Part shown: piece after piece, positions 33,756-45,782 of the stretch
Layout: each line of letters opens with the position of its first letter
How positions within the stretch are numbered: the stretch's first letter is position 1
Source: Colocasia esculenta
Taxonomy: Eukaryota > Streptophyta > Magnoliopsida > Alismatales > Araceae
NCBI GenBank assembly: GCA_014218235.1
Contig: CM024755.1
Span: 79,096,631 to 79,160,630 of the forward strand
Direction of reading: 5' to 3'
Length of the DNA stretch: 64,000 nucleotides
The notes under the pieces: generated by a model
What the model was told of the DNA's origin: nothing
The model's input: the letters and a program-made list of their open reading frames with translations, nothing else
The model's database searches: none
Program-made: the position numbers and the translations under genes

Positions 33756-36472
33756 GTTGGACAATTGATGATCTGAGAGGGATAAGTCCTTTAGTGTGCA
33801 CACATCGCATATACTTAGAAGAGAATGCCAAAATCTCAATAGAAATGCAAAGAAGGCTTAATTGTCAAATGGCTTGATGCTGACTTTATTTATCCCATCT
33901 CTGATAGCCAGTGGGTTAGTCCAATCCAAGTTGTGCCTAAAAAGTCAGGACTAACTGTAATTCAAACTGAAAAGGGTGAGCTCATTCCCACTAGGCTGGC
34001 TACAGGATGGAGAGTGTGCATTGACTATCGCAAATTGAATGCGATGACCAAGAAAGACCATTTCCCCTTGCCTTTCATTGACCAAATCTTAGAGAAACTT
34101 GCAGGCCAAAAATTCTTTTGTTTCCTTGATGGATACTCAGGGTATAACCAAGTGGCATTCACCCTGAGGACCAAGAAAAGACCACTTTCACATGTCCATT
34201 TGGAACCTTTGCCTTTAGACGCATGCCCTTCAGGCTGTGCAATGCCCCTGCAACTTTTCAACGTTGCATGCTATCTATTTTCTCAGACATGGTTGGGGAC
34301 TACTTAGAAGTCTTTATGGATGATTTCTCTGTGTTTGGAAATGACTTTGATTCGTGCCTCGACCATTTGACTGAAGTGCTCAAAAGATGCATTAATGCCA
34401 ATCTTGTCTTAAGTTGGGAAAAGAGCCACTTCATGGTTAAGGAGGGGATTGTCTTAGGGCATATTATCTCAGAGAGAGGGATAGAGGTAGATAAAGCCAA
34501 GATAAATCTCATTTCCGAATTGCCTCCTCCCAACTCTGTCAAACAAATTCGATCCTTCTTTGGTCATGCTGGATTCTATAGGAGGTTCATCAAAGACTTT
34601 TCCAAAATTGCAAGGCCATTGACTTCTTTGTTGAAAGACACTCCTTTCATTTTTGACGAAGCTTGTCATAAATCTTTTGAGGACTTAAAAGACATTTTGA
34701 CCAAAGCTCCAATTCTACAATATCCAGACTGGTCATTACCATTTGAGATAATGTGTGATGCTTCAGACTTTGCTGTAGGTGCCATTTTGGGACAGAAAAC
34801 TGATAAAGGATCTGTAGTGATTTATTATGCAAGCAAAACATTGAATGACACTCAGATTCGATACACAACCACTGAGAAAGAGCTCCTAGCTGTTGTCTTT
34901 GCCTTAGAGAAGTTAAGATCTTACCTTTTAGGAGCCAAAATCATTGTTTTCACTGACCATGCTGCATTGAGGCATTTGCTTGCCAAAAAGGATGCCAAGC
35001 CTAGGTTGATCAGATGGATCCTTTTATTACAGGAGTTTGATCTGGAAATTCATGATAAGAAAGGGTCCAAGAATGTGGTAGCTGACCATTTGTCCAGAAT
35101 AATTGCCCCGGACTCCATGCCTATTAGAGATGCTTTCCCAGATGAGCACATTTTAGCTGTCTCCAATATTTCATCTCCATGGTATGCACACATTGTGAAT
35201 TACAAAGTCATTGAACGAGTACCTGGAGATTGGACCAAAAATGAAAGAGAGAGATTCTTTGCTAGGGACAAGTATTATATTTGGGAGGATCCGGAGCTAT
35301 TTTTTATTGGACCAGACCAAGTGATAAGAAGATGCGTCCCTGAGAGTGAGCATCAAAGTGTCCTCAAGTTTTGCCATTCTCTTGCTTGTGGAGGGCATTT
35401 TTCAGGAAAGAAGACCGCTGCTAAGGTCTTAGACGCTGGTTTCTACTGGCCCACATTGTTTAAGGATGCCCACCAATTCTGTAAGGCCTATCCTAGATGT
35501 CAAACAATGGGAAATATTTCTAAGAAGGATATGATGCCTCTTAACCCCATTCTGGTTGTAGAAATTTTTGATGTATGGGGGATAGATTTTATGGGACCTT
35601 TTCCACCGTCCTTTGGATACACGTACATTCTAGTTGCTGTTGATTATGTGTCCAAATGGATAGAGGCCATTGCCACAAAGACCAATGATCATAAGGTGGT
35701 TATCAAATTTGTTCAGAAAAACATCTTTTCTAGATTTGGGTGGCCCAAAGCAATCATTAGTGATGGAGGACCTCATTTCATTAACACTCAGTTTAGGACT
35801 CTCCTAAGGAAGTATGGGATCACCCATAAGCTGGCAACACCTTACCATCCGCAAACCAGTGGCCAGGTGGAAGTATCAAACAAGGAGATTAAGAACATTC
35901 TTCAGAAGTCGGTTAGGCCTGATAGAAAAGACTGGTCAGAAAGGTTAGATGATGCATTGTGGGCCTACCGAACTGCTTTCAAAACTCCCATTGGAATGTC
36001 CCCTTACCGGCTTGTCTTTGGAAAATCTTGTCATCTGCCGGTAGAACTTGAGCATAGAGCCTATTGGGCTATTAAACAGGTAAATCTTGATTTAGCCCAA
36101 GCTGGTCAACAAAGGACCCTACATCTGAATGAGCTAGAAGAGCTCAGAAATGAAGCCTATGAAAATTCCAAGATTTATAAAGCCAAGGCCAAAGCATTCC
36201 ATGATAAACACATTCATAGAAAAACTTTTCAAGTGCATGATAAGGTTTGGTTGTTTAATTCTCGGCTTCGTCTATTTCCGGGAAAATTGAAGTCCCGGTG
36301 GGATGGTCCTTACACTGTTGTCAAAATCTATGACAATGGCGCTGTCATTATTCTTGATCATAAAATTGGACAATCATTCACTGTTAATGGGCAGAGGTTA
36401 AAACATTTCTTTGAAAGCCCACCTTCTTTGAAAATTGAGTCTACCAAGCTAGCTGAGCCAAATGGAGCCTAA
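33756..36472 (+). pseudogene. Athila-type RT, RNase H and integrase
   Basis: RT starts with GWTIDDLRGISPLVCTHRIYLEENAK (33757), hits a stop, and resumes at SDSQWVSPIQVVPKKSG-like sequence and WRVCIDYRKLNAMTKKDHFPLPFIDQ. A one-base deletion near 34155 shifts the frame; from 34223 a frame of 749 codons is open to 36472. In it: RT motif FMDD (residues 31-34), RNase H (FEIMCDASDFAVGAIL ... TDHAALRHLL, residues 174-292), integrase zinc finger in which one Cys is Tyr (CKAYPRC for CxxCxxC), and the integrase core with WGIDFMGP, ISDGGPHF and the NKEIKNIL glutamate. The end FFESPPSLKIES is the Athila integrase tail. Plainly once part of one polyprotein. Confidence 0.9.
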
Positions 36473-37564
36473 TTGCGTCTGGCTGAAGACGATAAACTTA
36501 GCGCTTCTTGGGAGGCAACCCAAGTGTACAGATTTCCTTCATCAGGTAATCCTCTGTCTTACTTTCTTTTCCTGTGAATAAGTAGGGGGGAGAGGTAGAA
36601 TAAGCATGCATTCATAGTCCTCATCCCGAACATTGCTTCATTTCTTTTTCTTGAGCTTGTACATATGCAAATAAAAATTTCACAATGTTTCATCTTTGAA
36701 TAAAAATGTGTGGCTTTACGCATCCCAGATTAGGTGTATGATCTTTAACCATTAAAATTTTGTGGTTGTCACATTCCATTGCAAGTATCCATGTTAGTTA
36801 GCCTCTAGTAAAGGATTACATGTACTTCTTGTCTACCTTATGTAAGGATTTATGGCAAGAAGTTTTCATACACACACTACACAGCACTTAGACTAGCTGA
36901 ACCCGAATGTAGCAAATTTGTCAAGGCTAGTAGGAGAGAGGTGATTGATTTTCTCCCTTCCCCTTAAGTGAATTGTGAAGGAAGTGAAGGCATGTGATCA
37001 AGGAACCTGGCTGTCCATCCTTTCTTTAAGAGGAAAAGAAAAGAAAAGCAAAAGCAAAAGCAAAAGAAAAAAATATATCCATGAAAAATTCCCCGGATCT
37101 GAGTAAAGTTGGACTCGCTACTCTTGAAAAGTGATGGGTTGTGCAGCATTGTGGATGAAAAAGAAATAAAGAAATTCTGAGTGCACAAAGTGCAAATAAA
37201 GAGGTAAAGTCTTTAACTTAGAGAAATAATCCTCAAAGAAGTTGGGCAGAATGGAACTGAGAGAAACAACCTGATCTGACTGAGCAATGATCTTATTCCA
37301 CAATTCTTTTCTTCTCCCTCAAATTAATCTAATCTCAAATATTAGCCGAGGTAGAGGAACTCCAGGAGGGCTGATGTGAACTCTTAAGTGAGCTACCATT
37401 TATGCACTAATTTCTTGCCATAAGCCTTTACAATTAGGAAAGACATGTCTTTACATGAATCTTTTACATGATGGCTGGTTAGCATGAGATATTACATCTT
37501 CTAGTCTTATATTTTGAGTAATTTTTTATTGCTAAGGGACTAGCAATGTTTAAGTAGGGGGGAG
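36473..37564 (+). other. Athila 3' untranslated region and polypurine tract
   Basis: The integrase stop is followed by the word gcttcttgggaggcaaccca, a block that stands after pol in many Athila elements. No third ORF is visible. It contains a purine tract agtaggggggagagg (36583), an A/G-rich simple repeat of aaaagc units (37028-37074), and at 37553-37564 agtaggggggag, the polypurine tract next to the LTR. Confidence 0.75.
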
Positions 37565-40181
37565 TGATAGCTACATGATTTTTCGTGTTAAATTTCATAC
37601 ATTTAGTTAATTTTAGACATCAGTTGTCCATAAGTAATGTGCATTTGATTTTAATTTTCATCTCATCCATGGATAAGTTTTCGAGCATTTTAGTTAAATT
37701 TTTGGGTTAGAACACATGTTAGATCTTCATTCAATAAGTCATTACTTTCATATTAACTAATTAGATTCACTTTGAAAAATAAAAGTTATTTTGTAAATAA
37801 ATATCATTACAAAAATATTTCTTTTGTAAAATTTTTTAAATCTGTAAATAAATAAATAAGATTTTTAATAACAACCTTTTAAACCACCAAATCCCATTAA
37901 ATCAATAACAATGTTTACCTCTCATCTAAACCTGAATGGGCCGTGCACACCACTTATTTACCTATGCTCTCTTCTTATCAGGTCAAAGGCGGCTGGGCAG
38001 TGCCATACTGATTCGTGTGAAGCCCAAAACAATTTAGGGCAGCCAGGCCATAACGATTTGGTCCTGTACAGCTGGCCGGGCTTGAGGCGGTGATGGAGGC
38101 AATGCCATACCGATTTGGTGCTGTGCAGAGCAGGTTGGGTGTGAAGTGCGGAGCTTGCTGGGAGGCATGGCGGTTCAGGCGGTGCGCAACAGGAGGAGGA
38201 GGCCGGATATCCCGTACGGATCATATGGAGGCGGATGGCGCATATGGTTGGCGGTGTGCAGAGGCCGGGCCTGCTGAGGCGGTGCTGAGCGCCAAAGGAG
38301 TTGGGTGTACGACAGATCTGGGCATGGCGGTGCACTGGCGACCGGAAGCTGACCTGGCGTGGGGATCTGATCTTCTGGGCACTGAGGAGCTAGGGCTAGA
38401 GCTTGGCTGGCGCCATGCGGATGCAGGGGTGCGATACATGGCAGAAGCGGCAGTGTGAAGATGGAGGAAGCTGAGCTGGCGATCCGGGTGCAAACAGAGG
38501 AAGGAAGAAAAGGCGCGCCCTAAGGCTCCAGGGAGCTTATAAAAGGACCCGAGGTCCTCATCCAACAAGGTTAGATTTTTTTTAGGGATTTATTTTTCCA
38601 GTTTTCCTTTGTAGTTTTCCTTTCCATAATGCAGATGTTGGCTGGTTCGATGTATTTTGGGGTTTTCCATTTCTTCTGTAAGGGGATTCCAGGGAGCTTC
38701 TCCTTCGTTTCTTCTGTAAAGAGCAGTGCAGTGTTCTACATGTTGGGAATTCGATTTTTCTAAGAATTTTAGTTCAAGTTTTCTTGTTCTTCTTTCAAGC
38801 AGTTCTGCAGAGCAAGCGAGTTGGAATTTCTTAGGAATTTTTAGTTTACTTTCTTCTGTAATTTCTTTCTTTCAGCAGAGCAGGGAGTTGTCTGGGTCGA
38901 TTTCTGTAAATTTCTTTTGCTCTTGATGTTGCTAGTTCAGGTTTTTACTATTTTCTGCCATTTACTTCGGTAATTTCTCTTTGAGCATCTGTAGGAGAGG
39001 GGTTTACCAGTGGAGATTTCAGGGAGTTTTGTTCAGAAATTGTTCTTCCTGTGCTTTTCTTCTTCAGCAGAGCAAGCATTGGTTTGAGATTGTAGGATTT
39101 TTTGCTTCCTTTCAATTCTTCCAGAATTGTGAGGATTGGATCAGATCCAGAGAGCGACTGCAGTTTATGGAATTTTGTTCTTCCATTTCTTCTGTTCAGC
39201 AATTGGGGTTCGACAGTTGCAATTTGTTTGGTTTTTCTTCCTTCTGTAAGCATCTAATTCAGTATTTTGGAAGCTTGTTCGGCATCTGGGAGATCCGCAG
39301 CAACATGGGTTCAGCATCTCTTCTGGTGGAGAAGGTTGGCTATTTCATTTTTGGGAGTTTTTAGTTGTTCTTTCTTCTGTTGTTCGACATTTGGGCAGTG
39401 GAGTGTTCTGCTGCCGCCGTGGGGAAGGAGTTGAGCATTTTTCTTTTGGATATGGAGTTCCTTCTTCTGTAGTTGGTTTGAACGGAGGAGTTGAGGATTT
39501 TTATTTGAGATTTTTCTTCCATTTTTCTGTCTTTACTGCTGTGAGGATTGGACTGGAGTTCAGAAATTTGAGTTGTTCAGAATGTTCTTGTTTCCTGCTT
39601 CAGCATATGTTCTTGATCAGAAATTTTCCATTCCGTCGGTGTTTAGAGCTCAATCCGTTGGCATTTATTTCAGTTCACTTGAATTTTCTTTCTTCTGTGT
39701 GAATAGCTAAGATCAGTAGTTCCTTAATTTGTTCTGTGCAAATCGTTGAGAGATCGATCCATGGGGCAATATATTTCTATTTCTGCTGTGTCTAGTTAGA
39801 TTAATTCAGTGGAATTTGCTTCTTACTTCTCTTCTTTGTTAATTCCATTTCTTCTTTCTTCTGTGAATAGTTGGTTTGGGAGACTGTGATCCGATGCACT
39901 TGTTTAGTTCTTCGGGTTGCAGAGGGTGATCCCGCGTTTGAGCAGTGATAGATAGTTTAGCATTTGAGGGATAAATAGTTTAGCATTTGAGGGATTTGAT
40001 CGGTGTTGTTTACATATTCACTTTTAATGCATTGTCGAATGGTGTCAAGTCAAAGTAGTTTAATTCAAGCTCTATTCAGCCTCTCCGTGGATATGACCTG
40101 TTCTCACCACCATGCTAGTTCATCTTTGTTGTTTTAATTTTGTGAGACAGTTTAGAGGAAGTGCGCATATTGATCTGTGCA
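37565..40181 (+). mobile_element. 3' LTR of the Athila element
   Basis: The LTR starts TGATAGCTACATG after the polypurine tract. A GC-rich upstream region (37950-38500) is followed by a TATA box and a long leader in which the word TTCTTCTGT recurs about a dozen times. A block ctctccgtggatatgacct lies near the end; the end ...tgatctgtgca at 40181 is my estimate. Length about 2.6 kb. The GC-rich part yields long frames (38090-38568) on both strands with no domain, which I take as composition artefacts. Confidence 0.7.
38538..38547 (+). promoter_or_regulatory. TATA box of Athila LTR
   Basis: The word ttataaaagg lies just after the GC-rich region and before the transcribed leader. Confidence 0.65.
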
Positions 40182-41620
40182 ATGAACTTTGAACAATGAG
40201 AGTGCACAGTCAACAAGGCCGCGCGTTCACTAGGGTACTCTTGATTTCACTCTTGGTCGTTCCCATCCTCTTGAGTGTAAGTGTCTTCCTCGGTCTCACC
40301 TGAGAACATATAACCAAAAATGCAGGGTGAGCGATAACGCCCAGTAGGACTTAAATCTCAGGGTCAAGCAGGCTTTAAATGATTAATGTATTAAAAAGGC
40401 AGAGTAACTAAAGATAGAGAGAGAGAGAGTCAAGTAACGTAAGAGATAGTACGATAGCATGTGATTGAAATAGCACAAGTTTCCAAATATAGTACAAGCG
40501 TCGAGTATAGCACAAATAGTAGGATGGTCATAGCACAAATAGCACAAGGTATAACAATAGCACAATGTGTATAGCATAGCACTTTGCTGTCAATAGACAA
40601 TAAGAGAATGTATAGCATATCACTTTTGATTGTCATTTAGATAGTTGAGATAGATAGCACTCGAGTGTAATGCCAAACACTCTAGTCATTTAACTCCCGC
40701 GGGCACTAGCACTTTTGGACGCACATCCCAGGACCAGACCGGGCCTGTTATATATTGCCAGGCATTGGTTATATTGTTTATCTTTAGACAATCAGTCAAT
40801 GGCCAATAGAGAGTACCAAGAAATGGATGAGAGTACTTGATGAATAGATGAGATATTAGAGAGAGTGTGAATAGATGAGCGAGTCGAGTATAGATGAGAA
40901 CTACAGGTCAATGCGCATGAAACATCGAGTAAATGGCGATAGTAACAATTGCACAACACGCGCGATTGGTGTTAGTAGTCAGGTGGAATTCACTATCCTT
41001 CCACTGGCCACGTTAAGCACAGGTCCAGAGGTCCGGCGTGATTCAAGATAAGAGCGAACTTCTAATAGCCGTTTGGATCATATTGATCCTTAAAGGGTAA
41101 CATAGGCGTTAGGGTACAACCAGCTCGTCGACCATGTGGGAACCCATGGACAGAGGAGACTTACGGAGGCCTTGAACAAGGATTCACTGGTCCGGCAGAA
41201 GGAGTATCCGACGGAGAGTTCGTCCAAATCAAGAGAAAGTGTGTACATAGAAACATGTGCCCGATGCTCTAGAGGAATTCTAGAACAGTGGAGCATCGGT
41301 AACGATATTCCCAAAACATCGCAAGAAAATGACGACAAGTTCATTTAAAAATATGGCAATTTAAATATATAAAATAAATTACCAGAAGTACTATGAGATA
41401 TTTTTCATGCCAAGTTAAGCCATAATGGATGGTTCAAAGTGTGTGCATGTGTCATGACAAATCTTGGACATGAAAGGTCATGTGAAAAGATTTTAATTAA
41501 TTAAAATATATCCAAGATTAATAGCTTTGTTTACTGTGTTTAAGAGAGTTAACAGGGCATGATATTACTGTAGAAAACCAAGACTTGCAGAAATAAGGGG
41601 TTTCATGCAAAAACCTCAGA

Positions 41621-41770
41621 TCGCGACGTACCCCTGTAAGGGTCGCGATAGGGTCAGATGAGAACGCGATAGGGTCTTGCGCAGGTCACGATAGGTCGGT
41701 CAGAGCAGGCTGCCAGGTCGCGACGATCCGGCCTATCGCGATCAGAACGCGACGGGTGGCTCTGTCACGA
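41621..41770 (-). repeat. Phased TCGCGA-type palindromes in LTR F
   Basis: Words TCGCGA, ACGCGA or TCACGA start at 41621, 41643, 41664, 41686, 41718, 41736, 41747 and 41765. The first four are 21-22 bp apart, as in the Sirevirus palindromes. They lie about 0.8 kb downstream of the TATA-like box once the MITE is discounted. Confidence 0.65.
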
Positions 41771-41968
41771 TCAGCCCTAAGAATGCGGCCTATTGGGCCA
41801 TCGCGTTCTCAGGTCCTGCGCCTGAGTCTGAGCCGGAAAAGGATAGCTCCTTGGATTGCGGTCCAAGTTGCCTTGTCTTGACACAAGGATGTTCAAAAAT
41901 TTAGAACTAAATGTACAGTTGATGAAAAATTGTGAAATCAATTGCAAACTGATCTAGACATGCGAGAG

Positions 41969-42090
41969 CAGGGTTTGATGGATCGGTGATTCGGACTGAA
42001 TCGGGTTATCCCTGATTCGGTTCGATTCGCATGGAATCGAACCGAATCGGTCCGATTCGCGTAAGATTATTATTATATATTATATTTATG

Positions 42091-42131
<41 letters not shown>

Positions 42132-43004
42132 ATTACCCATAGGGGAACATAGTTTTCTCTTCATACTTATTTACATTCCATATCATTTAAGTAAATGTTA
42201 TAATTTGTTTCATTTACTTAAGATATTACATGTAAATAAGGAAGTACCCTCCATTTGAATCTAATAAAAATATCAAAAAAATCATATCTCTTACAAAAAA
42301 AAGTCAACTCTCCCATCGAAGAAGAAAATCACGATTTTGGTGATTTTAGCGAAATGCTAACTTTCTAATATCTCATAATTTGGCCTATCTAAAAATTTGA
42401 TAATTCAAATAAACTATATGGAACACTAAAAATTTAAAGTCCGGTAAAAAAAGTCAAACGTGCATGTGACTTCTCCAAAGGAGCCGCTCTCCTACTGAAA
42501 AAAGTGCAGACTTTTTTTATTGGACTTTGGATTTTTAGTATTCCATATGGTTTATTTGAATTATCAAATTTTTAGATAGACCAAATTATGAGAGATTAGA
42601 AAGTTAACATTTCGCTAAAATCACCAAAATCACGATTTTCTTCTTTGATGGGAGAGTTGACTTTTTTTTTTTGTAAGAGATATAATTTTTTTGATATTTT
42701 TATTGGATTCAAATGGGGGTACTTCCTTATTTACATGTAATACATTTACTTGTAAATAAGATATAAATTATGTGTCATACCTTGTGAATCCCTCACTCCA
42801 TTCTCATATCTAACATACATATATTACATATATGCATGCATATATGTCTTACATATACATATATATGTAATTTATATTCATTATATACATATTATATATA
42901 TACATGCGAATCGGACCGAATCAGGCGAATCGCGAATCGGGTTTCCCCTGATCCATTTCGATTCCCCCAAATAGGCCCGATTCGATTCGCCATGACAAAC
43001 TATG
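41969..43004. mobile_element. hAT-type MITE
   Basis: The left end is CAGGGTTTGATGG and the right end, reversed, is CATAGTTTGTCATGG. Both are followed inwards by gattcgg/ccgattcgc words, giving long imperfect inverted repeats. It is flanked by tgcgagag (41961-41968) and tgtgagag (43005-43012), an 8-bp duplication with one C-to-T difference, the size hAT transposases make. No transposase is encoded, so it is non-autonomous. A (TA)n(TG)n run lies at 42090-42131 and a second foldback is inserted inside. Confidence 0.7.
42220..42742. mobile_element. Mutator-like foldback MITE inside the hAT MITE
   Basis: The two halves are inverted copies over nearly their whole length (attacatgtaaataaggaag at 42225 against its complement ending at 42741), with a short centre near 42480. 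Flanks are catttactt at 42211-42219 and 42743-42751, a 9-bp direct repeat as made by Mutator-type transposases. It encodes no protein. The RNA would form a hairpin of about 250 bp. Confidence 0.7.
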
Positions 43005-43985
43005 TGTGAGAGTACTTACAGTAAATAGGAATTTGAAAACAGACATGGTTTCGGCATGCTTCAAACAGGTTTATTCACGAAGAACATGGAACATTGTACA
43101 GTTGAGATGTAAGAATTAATTCAAGAAGTAGGATGGATGAAATTTAGGGCTTTCAGGGGCAAACGATGCCTAACATCCATCAGTATCTCTAGTTAAAATT
43201 TCATAGCATGGGGTTGAGTATTCATGGAGTTCTAGAATTTAGATGAAGGGTCGGGGTCATGACGAGTGCAGAACTTCAAAAAATCAAGAAGAAAATATTG
43301 GCTCGATGGAAAATTATGAAACCAGAGGACTTTTGTTCCTGATGTTGGAACAATCTACAGGCGAAATTTTATAATTTTTTCTCATGAGAATGCCTACCTT
43401 TGACTCATTTGATCTTCTAGGGTTTAAAACTTTGAAGAACGAGGGTTGAGGACTTGAGCTGCCTTCTCCCCACGAGTTCTTCCTCTCCTTGCCTTCTTCT
43501 CCACGTCCAGCAAGCCCCAGCAATGAGTTAGGGCCGGCCATGGAGAGATTGGGGAGTATTTAAGCTCCCTTGCTTTCCCTTTCCTAGTTTAACTCTAATT
43601 CTCTTTTAATTACGAGCGTTCCTATTTTCTCTCACCCTTCTAAGCTTTCAAACTCCTAATTGGGTTAAGTTAGGGTGCAATTTCGTGGTCAACCCATTAC
43701 GGTAGTGTTAGGAATCCAATTCCAACACAAATAGCTATTTTAATGATTTATTAACCCCTTTTCTATTTAGGTAATATTTAAGCTACGAATTTAGAGTATT
43801 TTCCTATTATTCGTCTTTTAAAAATCCTTATTTTGGCCCAATAAATTTTAGAGGATCCATTTTGTAAAGTCCATTACTTCTTTTCATTTAATGGGTTTTA
43901 ATTAATTCTCTTTTCTTGATTTTTCAATTGACTTAATTTTTAATATTATTAAATTTTTATTTTTCGAAAAATCCAGGTTGCTACA

Positions 43986-44350
43986 CTCACTTAAAGAACG
44001 ATTTGATTGAAACAACGATTTGCGTTCACTTAAAGACTGATTTGATCGAAACAACGATTTGCTTCCACTTAAAGAATGATTTGATCGAAACAACGATTTG
44101 CTTTCACTTAAACAATGATTTGATCGAAACAACAATTTGTTTTCACTTAAATAACGATTTGATCGAAACAACGATTTGGTTTCACTTAAAGAACGATTTG
44201 ATCGCAACAACGATTTGCCTACTTAAACAAAAATTTGCTCAAAACAACGATTCGCTTTTACTTAAACAACGATTTGAGCACAACAACAATTTCTTCCTTA
44301 AAACAATGATTTCATGATCGATTTCACTTAAACAACGATTATATTGAAAC
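43986..44350 (+). repeat. 39-bp tandem repeat inside LTR H, right arm
   Basis: About six copies of the acttaaagaacgatttgatc unit continue the array that ends at 7022, followed by looser CGATTT words to about 44490. Confidence 0.85.
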
Positions 44351-45750
44351 AACAATTTCATCTGCTCATCAATTTCTGTTAAGTAACGACTTTGTACAGA
44401 ACATCGATTTCATTTCATTAATACATGGATTATGTTCACATCGACTTGGTCTCAACATGGATTATATTCTCACATGATTATATCATCGATTTGATATCAA
44501 TATCATTTCTATACAGAATGTTCTTTACTTTCAGATAAATTTATATAGCTCTTGAACAATCTTGCTTTATCTTCTTATTTAAGAATCATTCCTTATAATA
44601 TTTAAATATGCATATGCTCAAAACTCTGTGGATTTCAAAAAGCCTTCCCGCGCATCATATTGTATCCTAAGATCTTGATCATTTATTGTGTTAGTACAGT
44701 ATTTCTACATAATATATCCTTGCTTACATCACTTGTCACGTAAAATCCTACTTTATGTGATGACAGAATAACCTTTCCTTTTTGGTGTATCTTCATACTG
44801 CACGACTACTAATGTTGATTGACAATTTAGACAAAGAAAAGTTGTCTAGGTGTCAGCATTTATTGTATGCAGGATTTTTGTATAAACGCACGTCAAAGAT
44901 GAAGTTGTCAACCTGACAAAAAAGATAGAAGATTCAAACAATCTTTCCTTGAAGGTGTAAGTGTCAATCCAAGCATTAGTGGCTGCAGGCTCACCTACTC
45001 CTTGCTTCGGACCAGTCTCTCTAACTAGCATGAAGCTGTGAGACAACGAATATTTCAATGGATACTACAATGGTCAAAATTATTTCAAAGAAGATAAATA
45101 GAAGACTGGTGACTCCATGCAAAGAGGTTAGATAGTTCAAACTCTTGAACCTTTGAGAAGTTTGAAACTCCAGTCACCTGAAGAATAACAAGAGCCAGCT
45201 CATCCAATCCAACCATTAGTAGCTCTTAGCTCTCTGTGAGAATAGTGCATTTGTTTTTGAGAGCTTGTGTAGTTCTGAGAAAGAGTCATGTTGTAATTAT
45301 CTAGTGCCTCTCAGACTTCGCCTCAGATCAAGCAAGTGATTATAGGCTTGGTCTTGGGGCCTTCTTCATACAACACATTCCTTTTAGTTGATCCTCTTCT
45401 GGTGTGAAGAGAAGACCTATTGGTACAGGTGGTGCTATTCCTCTTCTGGTTGAGAAGAGAAGGCCAGCTACGGCTGGATGTGTAAGTGTCCTTAAGGGGG
45501 ACTGTACCCTTGTATAGTGGAATCCCAAGTGGTTTCATGGGGACTGGACGTAGGACTCCTTGGGATAGGAGATCTGAACCAGGATAAAATTTCATGTTGT
45601 TTGTGTGATTGTTCTCTTTGTGTTGATTAACACTAACTCTAACTATCGATCTTAGTGTTGTCTGTCTAGTGTTTTATTTACAAGAATTATTATACGAAAG
45701 AATTTTAAGCAATCTATTCACCCCCCTCTGGGCTTTCTATCTGGGCAACA
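43986..45750 (+). mobile_element. Copia-type LTR H, right part
   Basis: It resumes the 39-bp array at the same point of the repeat unit, then runs to gggggactgtacccttg (45497), ggactggacgtaggactcc (45540) and the end signature attcacccccctctggg ... gggcaaca (45750). The same blocks in the same order lie at 54920-55191. No primer-binding site or polypurine tract adjoins it, so this looks like a solo LTR. No gene. Confidence 0.7.
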
Positions 45751-45782
45751 TTTACTTACCCCCCCCCCAAAACAAAACAAAC

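Larger units (their letters stand above)
40182..43985 (-). mobile_element. Tekay-type LTR F, minus strand
   Basis: On the minus strand it starts TGTAGCAACCTGG at 43985, against the 39-bp repeat array. U3 has a TATA-like cttaaatac near 43560. Farther along are the TCGCGA series (41621-41770), the U5-side block ggcctccgtaagtctcc...ggttgtacc (41100-41175), and ctcaggtgagaccgagg (40300). It opposes LTR E in orientation, though both flank the same 39-bp array. The Athila LTR cuts its end. It hosts a hAT-type MITE. No gene is visible. Confidence 0.6.

Noticed and set aside
38090..38568. Frames of 115-125 codons on both strands in GC-rich DNA
   Set aside because: They lie in U3 of the Athila LTR, overlap each other on opposite strands, and show no recognisable protein; stop codons are simply rare at this GC content.
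42031..42258. Short frame across the (TA)n(TG)n run
   Set aside because: The simple repeat within the hAT-type MITE produces it.
43902..44210. Serine-rich frame with a 13-residue repeat on the minus strand
   Set aside because: It is the translation of the 39-bp tandem repeat (39 is divisible by three), so the frame stays open without being a gene.
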